From Diphasiastrum complanatum (taxonomy: Eukaryota; Streptophyta; Lycopodiopsida; Lycopodiales; Lycopodiaceae), in contig CM055094.1 of the NCBI GenBank assembly GCA_029204225.1, positions 27,328,107 to 27,392,106 on the forward strand: a DNA stretch of 64,000 nt, given 5' to 3'. This document shows positions 56,816-64,000 of the stretch, piece after piece. The notes under the pieces are model-generated. The model saw only the letters and a list, made by a program, of their open reading frames with translations, had not been told where the DNA came from and searched no databases. A program made the position numbers and the translations under genes. Within the stretch, counting starts at the first letter, position 1. Every line of letters begins with the position of its first letter.

Positions 56816-57237
56816 GGCTCCGCTTATTCTCAGCACCCTGATAGGTGTTGACACGCGTCAGGGTGCGCCAGTCAAGGACTGGTTTTTTTTTTTTAACTGG
56901 TTGCCCGGGTGCCACGTGTCGGGCAATCAATATTTATCCCATAAGCTTTTTTGCGGGATTACTCAGAGAGAATATATAAGTAAACTTCTCCACGAACGCA
57001 CATGTGCGTGGTTGGGCGTGAAGGTGCCCGGGTGACCTGCGCCCTGATCGGCGCCCCTTCCCAACGCCACTGCAGGCTTCCCGGCGCCCACCTTCGATTT
57101 TTGACAGGCACCGCCCGCGTGGGCATTGAGGCCACGTTGCGCAAAAACAGTGGGCCCAGGGACGAGGCAGGCAGGCGCAGGAGTTAGCACCCTGACGCGT
57201 GCCAGCACTCGTCAGGGTGCTGGAAATATGTGGAGCC
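56816..57237. mobile_element. Mutator-like MITE, 422 bp, with 10-bp target-site duplication
   Basis: Terminal inverted repeats of about 51 bp begin GGCTCC at both ends. Left: GGCTCCGCTTATTCTCAGCA, then CCCTGATAGGTG... Right, reverse complemented: GGCTCCACATATTTCCAGCA, then CCCTGACGAGTG... Flanks are TTGCAAATAC (56806-56815) and TTGAAAATAC (57238-57247), 9 of 10 identical. Target duplications of 8-11 bp are typical of Mutator-like elements. The interior is GC-rich and codes for nothing, so it is nonautonomous. Confidence 0.85.
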
Positions 57238-57431
57238 TTGAAAATACTGCTTTGTGAATTTAGTGAGAATGCAGATGTAAACTAAGGCCTCAACATGTTT
57301 GAATAAACTAGGCTATGGTCCTAGCTAGTTTTGTGCTTAGCCATAGAAAATAGCATATACAATAGCCCACATTTTGGGCCAAGCCACTAAGTTGAATAGC
57401 ACCAAGATGTAATTTTGACCAAGCTAGATCG

Positions 57432-57840
57432 ATGGAGTTCACTTCTTTACTGGATAGGTTGAGGATCGCTACGACCATCATGTTCTTACCTGGTAAGGCA
57501 TATTCTTGGTGGCAGATTCTCAAAGAACGTGCCAATGTTCTTACAACTTGGAAAGACTTTAAGGTTGCTTTTGAGATTGCCTTTATGCTTGTCTTGGACG
57601 ATTTTAAGTTTCATCATTGATTTGCCACCATGCAAATGTGCACAAAACCGTTTGATGTCTATTTACAGAACTTTCAAGAAGTAGTTTTGCGGTTTGTTAG
57701 TAGGATGGAGCCTGTCCTTCTAAAGTTGCCTTATATTTTGGGCTTGCCCATTCACAATCAATCGCAAACCTTGGAAGATGTGGTGCGTTTCATTAAAATC
57801 TTTGACAACGCACATGCTTTCACCAGTAAAGAGTAGCAAG
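57432..57840 (+). pseudogene. Gypsy gag fragment
   Basis: FTSLLDRLRIATTIMFLPGK with AYSWWQILKERAN and TWKDFKVAFEIAF, then a TGA, then TKPFDVYLQNFQEVVLRF and LEDVVRFIKIFDNAHAF, match the plant Gypsy retrotrans_gag domain. The usual zinc knuckle and pol are missing downstream. Following DNA (57840-58500) is repeat-like but not recognised. Confidence 0.75.
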
Positions 57841-58711
57841 GCCAGGTCATTTTTTAACCATCACCCGAGAATGTTTACAGCGTCGCATATTTTTCATCGA
57901 GCAACAATCAATTTGAAATTCGTTTTCCAGGCCTATTAGCATTTTGGCAAACCAATTTCTCTCATTTTGTTTTCATTGCTATTGCTTTCCAATAATCTTG
58001 CTTGCTAGTGATATCTTGCTTATTGCTTTCTATAATTGCTTGTTGCTTTCTAACATAGTTGCAATCTAGTTTCTTTTTGCATTGTGCTTTATATATTAGT
58101 TACTTTAGTTTAGTTTTCTTACAATACTTAGTTTTCCATAAATTTTTGGTTGTAGTTTTAGTTTCAATATGCTCTTTATGTGGTTAGTTATTGTCCCACT
58201 GGTCTTGATGGCCAGTGGAAGTGGTGGACGGCACAGTTGATGTGACCGGCTATCTAGATCTTCTCAGGGGCAGGGAATTCTGAGGGAACACCCACCTCTA
58301 GGTCCAGCATTGGTTGTAGATATGGTGCTGGTTGTGGAGGTGTCACCTCTGGCAGTGACCAGGAGGAGGCACTTCATCTCATGAGAAGCTTGCATCCTTC
58401 TGCTCGTCAGTACGTTTACGAGCAGTCAATGTGTGAGGAAGTTCGACTGGCACACCAATTCCTACTGACGAGTCCAGCACATGCCCATATGAGGTTCATG
58501 ATGATGGATCTTTGAATATGGGCAATAATAATGGATATTTGGTCATGAGATGAGCTCATGAATTGACCAAATTTTATCTTAGCAATCCTCTCCTAGATTG
58601 GTGCGTACAACCAATGGTAGAGAAGAATCGTATCTTATAGACATTGACACCAACTATCTACAAGAGAATATATACATTCTTGTCTAATGTTAAGTCCTAA
58701 GAGAAGATTAC

Positions 58712-58893
58712 CTTGGTGACAATAGCACACATGATATCGAAGGTGAAGGTACGGTAAGATTAAACTTCTAGAATGATTAGTGAATCTATTGTCTAAGGTC
58801 CTATATGTACCAAATTTGTCTACAAATCTGCTATCTATTAGCAGAATTACAGATCTAGGACATAAAGTAGAATTTGAAATTGATCAATGGCTT
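58712..58893 (+). pseudogene. Copia protease fragment
   Basis: LGDNSTHDIEGEGTVRLNF, VLYVPNLSTNLLSISRIT and LGHKVEFEID closely resemble the protease C-terminal part at 34.4 kb (LGDDNTHTIEGEDIVRLMF, VLYVPKLSTSMIS). Several stops lie between the blocks. The DSG active site is not present. Confidence 0.75.
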
Positions 58894-59594
58894 GAATTTG
58901 CATAAAAAATGGATCTAGAATTGCCTCCTCCTTTATCTCGACTTCATAAGGATATAAGATTCACCTAACCTGAACCAAAAAGAATCATATGCACATAAAT
59001 GCCTCTTCAAATCATTCCTACAAGATTAGGTTGAATCATCATGCAATAATCAATCCAAACTATCTCACAAATCAAGCAAAAATTGAACACAATCTTGACT
59101 AGAATTCCATTCCTTGATGAGCACTTATCAAAGTCTTTGGGCTAACCCCAAAATTGAATTCCTAAGACCTCAATAAGTCTAAGAATGACCTATTACAGTA
59201 CCAAAGATAAGGATCTACCTTTCTTTTGATTGATTGAAAACTATTTCTTGTGATAGACTCCACAAATCGAGTAGCATCAATATGATGAAAGTGCAAAATA
59301 CTTGCTGTTTTGATCCAATTGATAAGAGATGACCATAACTCAGATTTTGAAGCTAAAAAGACTATAAATCAAAAACCATTAGATCCTACTTCACTCAAAT
59401 TGATCAAGAATTGAAGGTACTACTCATAGATTATGTCTAGATAGCAATCAATGCTTGAATTGCATCAAAATCTATGATTCTAGCATGAAGTGAAGCTCAA
59501 TTCTTTGAATTGTTCTGATACCATGATAAAAATGCAGCAAATAATCCCATTTGATCCTAGAATTTATGGAGAAAGCACCTACTTAAGATCCAAA

Positions 59595-60710
59595 CAAGAT
59601 TTAGAAGCTAGATTACTAATCAATGCATTGATTCCTAGCTTATCTTGGCTTGAACTCCATGAATTAGCACCAAAACTCTTCACACATGTGAAAGTACGGC
59701 CTGCTGCTGCCTGTGTACTGTACCTGCAACTCCAAACTCATGCAATCATCACAAAAAATCCTATGCCAATAGCATTCATCAATCAAATCATAGACTCAAA
59801 CTAGTCAAGAAGGAAAATCTCGATTTTGTTCATAATTGGATGGACATCCCATCACATATTTATACATGTAGAGCTCGGATATGAGCATATTAGGGCTTCT
59901 ATGTATTCATCATAACCTAACCCTAACATATAGCCTAAAGATTCACTTGTTCCACCCTATTTAGGGTCAATGCCTCGAGATCCAAAAACAATGAGAAAAA
60001 TGCAATTTTTAGCTCCTACTTTTTCTCTACCCTATCTATGCACTCTTTGGACATATCCCAAAGGTACCATTCCAAAGCTAGGTTAATTATTTGACTTAGA
60101 ATAAGGTATCTTATGCTTTTGGCACGTGTGACATCCCACAACATGGCCTCAAAGTCATTTACAAGTGGTAAATGTGCAAACTAGCTTGTGTAACTTTAAC
60201 ATGGAGCACAAGTAGTGAATGTGTTGCTGATATCCACTCTAAAACACTTCAAAGAGCTTCATTTGTGAAGTTAGATCATCCCTTGGGTTGATAAGCAAGT
60301 CTATGTTATCTACAAACTAGTTGTGAGGAGTGTTAAAATTACACAAGCTAGTTTGATTTTTTCACTTGTAAATTGCATTGAAAACATGTTGTGGGTTGTC
60401 ACACGTGCCAAAAGCATAGGATACTCTTTTCTAAGTCATATCCCTAGGCATATGGTAATGAGAATGTGTGAGACATTCCATATATGTTGTATCTTAAGGC
60501 TCCCAATCCCCCTAACAATGATTGCTATTGGCATTTGGATTTTTGTAGTCATTAGAAGAGTTTAAAGGTGCAATATTGTTCACAGGCTACAGTAGGCCAT
60601 ACATCCACACATGTGAAGTGTTTAGCATTATTTTGGAGCCAATTTGTGGAGTTCAAGCCAAGATAAGCTAGAAATCAATGCATAGATTAGTAATCTAATG
60701 TAAGGATAAA
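59595..60710. repeat. Long imperfect inverted repeat (hairpin)
   Basis: The left arm (59595-59700 and 60080-60200) pairs with the right arm (60600-60710 and 60310-60430). Examples are TTACTAATCAATGCATTGAT against ATCAATGCATAGATTAGTAA, and GGCACGTGTGACATCCCACA against TGTGGGTTGTCACACGTGCC. The loop is about 60200-60310. The arms differ by internal indels. Coding sequence is not evident. Confidence 0.75.
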
Positions 60711-60726
60711 AGATTATCCTACTTCA

Positions 60727-61446
60727 ATGATAGGTATAATGGTAGTGTTTTGCTTTCCACTGAGTAGAGATTGTAGAATATACATGTTTTCCACCAAAGA
60801 AGTTGTCAATGGTGGTAATGTGATCTTTCGTGAGTGGAAGACTAGCAAAGTTGAAGCAGCACCTTTGGATCAACACCCTATTCAACTCATTGACGGAGAG
60901 GAGCCGAGTCAAGTGCAAGGAAAAAGTGAAGGGCCTAGAACTCCAAGGAGACCTTCAAAGTCCAAGATGGAGATATCAAGGCTCAAATTCATTGGAAAAG
61001 GAAGGAAAGGCAAGGAGAGTGACATCTCTCATGCATTCATCAATCCATTTGGTGTTTCTCTATGTGAGGAAAGGTTCTTGAAGGTAAGGGATTGGCATAA
61101 TCATGGAGAGATCATCAAGATCATGGAGGTAGAACCAAGTTCTTGGCATACTCAGCTCGAAATTCTTCTTTACTCTCTTAAATCCATTTTGAGAGGACAT
61201 GATCCAATTCTTATCCTTATGTTTAATGATGGATCAACATTCATTCTTGCATTATATCATGAAGATGATGCAAGAAGCTTTGACAATTCTAATCTAGAAT
61301 TGAATTTGGAGCCATCAAGGCTCAATCATATGAATCAACCAAGGCAAGTTGTTTTTGGCAAAACTATTTATGCACTTAATAGCTTAATTGATGTACCATC
61401 AAGTGCACAAAATGCCTTGAAATTCATAGCTTGGCATGGTGTTTAG
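60727..61446 (+). CDS. Unknown 239-codon ORF beside an LTR-like block
   Basis: An ATG at 60727 gives 239 codons. A basic, Ser/Pro-rich segment (GPRTPRRPSKSKMEISRLKF) precedes a more hydrophobic, globular-looking part (ILLYSLKSILRGHDPILILM, STFILALYHEDDARSF). I do not recognise a family. A second, overlapping reading frame (61431-61688) also shows coding-like peptide. LTR-like DNA and a (TC)n tract follow, so it may be an ORF of an LTR element. The open length is notable for this AT-rich window. Confidence 0.35.
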   Translation: MIGIMVVFCFPLSRDCRIYMFSTKEVVNGGNVIFREWKTSKVEAAPLDQHPIQLIDGEEPSQVQGKSEGPRTPRRPSKSKMEISRLKFIGKGRKGKESDISHAFINPFGVSLCEERFLKVRDWHNHGEIIKIMEVEPSSWHTQLEILLYSLKSILRGHDPILILMFNDGSTFILALYHEDDARSFDNSNLELNLEPSRLNHMNQPRQVVFGKTIYALNSLIDVPSSAQNALKFIAWHGV

Positions 61447-61689
61447 TTTTGAAGTGTGCTACATATATAGTAGACACAATAATGAAACATCATTTAAGGG
61501 ATCCTTTAAGAGGTGGTGAAAGATCCTTCATGGACATCACTCTCTATTGGAGCCTCAAAAGTTCCTTATTTTTGGATTTTTTAGACACTGTTGTGGGTAT
61601 TTCATGTATACAAATAAATAAGTGGGTCCCACCACTTAAAATATTGTTGGCCAAGCCTTTCCTAGTGGGCCCCGCTATAGTACAGTAGA

Positions 61690-62249
<560 letters not shown>

Positions 62250-62479
62250 ACGTTGGGATAGAATAGCTTTGGGTAGGCGCTCGAGCCCCCAAAGCCTTTC
62301 TCAAACTAGGCATTCTCTCTCTCCCTCTCTCCACTCTCTTTCTCCTCTCTCTCCTCTCCCTCTCTCTTCTTGCTATGCAGGTGAAGGCGAGGTTGCCGCT
62401 CCCAACGACGAACCCCTATGCTACACCGACAACACAACAAACACTTTCAAAGTATTCATTCATCAAGCAAGAGAGTTGT

Positions 62480-63200
62480 AGATAGATCAAGCTAAATTTG
62501 AGGAGTGTGAGAAATTGCCCAAAAATGGCAAATCTAGCTTGATTAAAACCATGTAAATTGTACATAGGTGGGTTCCACATTTGTGAATCCACATTGGCAT
62601 GTGTGATGTGAGGTCAAAGTAGTTTAGATCTCATTCATAGGGTTATTTAGGCTTGTTTGGTCATAATTCCTAAATTATAGGGCCAAATTTCTTGAATCAT
62701 GGAGGTGGTTGATCTATCTAGCCACCAACTTGTCAAAACTCTAGGGTTAGGTAAGATTGACATTTTAGGGCAAAAAGGGTCAATCAACTTTCTTATTACA
62801 TGATGGATTTTCACCTCACTCTTGTGGAAGAAAGCCCTTTTGTACATACTATTCACCATTCCATAGTGAGGAGATAGTTTTTTGAGAGCACATTGGCAAT
62901 CTTGAAGTTTCTACACATTTGTCTTGAGTTTTTATGATTGCTTTGGTATCTACACTTGATTACACTTAATCTTTGATAACATGCCATATTGGAGGGATTA
63001 CCACACATGTGTGGGTTCGAAATTCAATGTTTGATCAATGCTTTTGAATGCTCTTAATTGTGGGATCCAATATTACTTTTCTATATCAAGATCTTGTGAC
63101 TAGTTTTGCAATAGATAGGTGTATCAATCAATTAATCACTTGGAGCGTTATGTAGGTTCATTTATGGTCCTTAGTACTATACTTTTAACAAGAAAAAGAC
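62480..63200 (+). repeat. LTR-like dispersed repeat, copy of 318-1010
   Basis: This copy contains the 14-bp perfect palindrome CCACACATGTGTGG at 63001-63014, and the GTGTATCAATCAATTAATCA to CTTAGTACTATACTTTTAAC end matching the other copy on the minus strand at 318-400. No coding sequence is evident. Confidence 0.55.
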
Positions 63201-63230
63201 AAGAGCTTATCCTCCTCTACTCCTTCCAAC

Positions 63231-63395
63231 ATGTGTAGGAGTTATCTCTCTCCAAATGAAACAAATATTGAGAAACAAAAAGTCACTAAGAAAAAATGTT
63301 TTGCACCAACTACTAAGAAAACTCCTAAGATAACCCCTAAGGCCATCATCTCTAGATCCAAAACTAGATTTAAGATTATGGCAAAGAAGCAATAA
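63231..63395 (+). CDS. Short lysine-rich ORF after the LTR-like repeat
   Basis: A frame from the ATG at about 63231 encodes a very basic peptide (SPNETNIEKQKVTKKKCFAP, TKKTPKITPKAIISRSKTRF). Its position after an LTR-like end suggests a degenerate gag start, but no domain is recognised. The following DNA to 63780 has a short duplicated phrase, GATTGGCCAMTGGAAGTTAG (about 63598 and 63641). Confidence 0.25.
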   Translation: MCRSYLSPNETNIEKQKVTKKKCFAPTTKKTPKITPKAIISRSKTRFKIMAKKQ

Positions 63396-64000
63396 AGTGT
63401 AGCCTCCCAAGAATCCAACAGAAAAATTGTTGAATGTACTCTTGTTTTACTTGGGGGGCACTCAATCCACTTGAGAGCTCTTCCAAGATTCCAAAAAATA
63501 ATAGAGCAAATTCATCAAACTAAAAAAAATAAGAGAATCAACAATAATTTTGAATATTGACCAATGTGACAAACCATTAGTTGACCTAGAAATTGGGGAT
63601 TGGCCAATGGAAGTTAGAAAACTCAATGAAAAATTGGTGATTGGCCACTGGAAGTTAGAGAACTCAATGAGACCCATGTACATAATCTTAAAATAGAAAG
63701 CAACGACCACAGATAGACTATTGTCACACATTTTGAAGTTTTAGTCAATATCAGAGACTATAATTCTGTAAATGATTTTGATTTCGATTTACTGATTTTC
63801 TATCATCTTTTTTGTACTCAGAAGCATACATAGTTGCAAGCCCAAAAAGATCCCTCTAGAGAGTATTCACACATGTCTATCTTCCAATGTATTGTTAGTT
63901 CCATAGCCTTGGCTGAATTAATTGTGGAGGAAGTCAAAATCCATATCTTGGATCATAATATTGATCAAAATTATGAAAACATTATGTTATTATCTGCCAA

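Overview
The window looks like intergenic DNA from a large, repeat-rich plant nuclear genome. It is AT-rich, has GT-AG introns, and is dominated by decayed Copia and Gypsy LTR retrotransposons. Broken copies of plant genes are also present: alpha-tubulin, an acyl-lipid desaturase and fructokinase. I cannot name the species. A gymnosperm, fern or similar large-genome land plant is a guess from the repeat load and from an R2-like non-LTR element.

Only two host genes look intact. One is a two-exon gene on the minus strand (7691-9497) for a phage-type YqaJ/lambda-exonuclease-fold nuclease. It has a plausible organelle-targeting leader and an internal duplication of its N-terminal motif. The other is a four-exon APC-superfamily amino-acid/choline-type permease (52723-55294, plus strand, 565 residues), with a TATA-like box and a poly(A) signal. 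Every splice junction in both reading frames is consistent.

Layout. 1-2.2 kb: LTR-like repeat and a Copia gag remnant. 2.9-3.5 kb: fructokinase pseudogene. 3.7-4.8 kb: foldback repeats. 5.0-5.3 kb: a solo-type LTR with a tRNA-Met primer site. 7.7-9.5 kb: nuclease gene. 9.9-13.4 kb: a nearly complete non-LTR retrotransposon with N-terminal zinc finger, reverse transcriptase and C-terminal restriction-like endonuclease. 14.4-14.5 kb: GC-rich hairpins. 14.8-16.6 kb: alpha-tubulin pseudogene. 17.1-18.6 kb: desaturase pseudogene. 20-22.4 kb: deleted Copia. 22.4-23.8 kb: LTR-like DNA ending at a Gypsy-type primer site. 23.9-26.1 kb: simple and satellite-like repeats. 26.4-28.4 kb: Copia with an internal inversion. 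28.5-33.1 kb: Gypsy on the minus strand. 33.5-41 kb: a mosaic of four or more Copia fragments in both orientations, one with integrase fused in frame to gag. 41.6-43.8 kb: unrecognised retroelement-like DNA. 44.3-50.5 kb: a Copia fragment and a large inverted repeat carrying an unknown ORF. 51.7-52.3 kb: a decayed histone H3-like sequence with a basic C-terminal extension. 52.7-55.3 kb: permease. 56.8-57.2 kb: a Mutator-like MITE with a target-site duplication. 57.4-64 kb: Gypsy gag, Copia protease and foldback remnants, an unknown 239-residue ORF, and a long (TC)n tract.

The most interesting items are the R2-like retrotransposon (restriction-like endonuclease elements are uncommon in land plants), the histone H3-like sequence, and the rearranged Copia elements. 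The genes do not form a pathway; the two live genes sit in a retrotransposon graveyard. All identifications come from reading motifs by eye; no searches were run.
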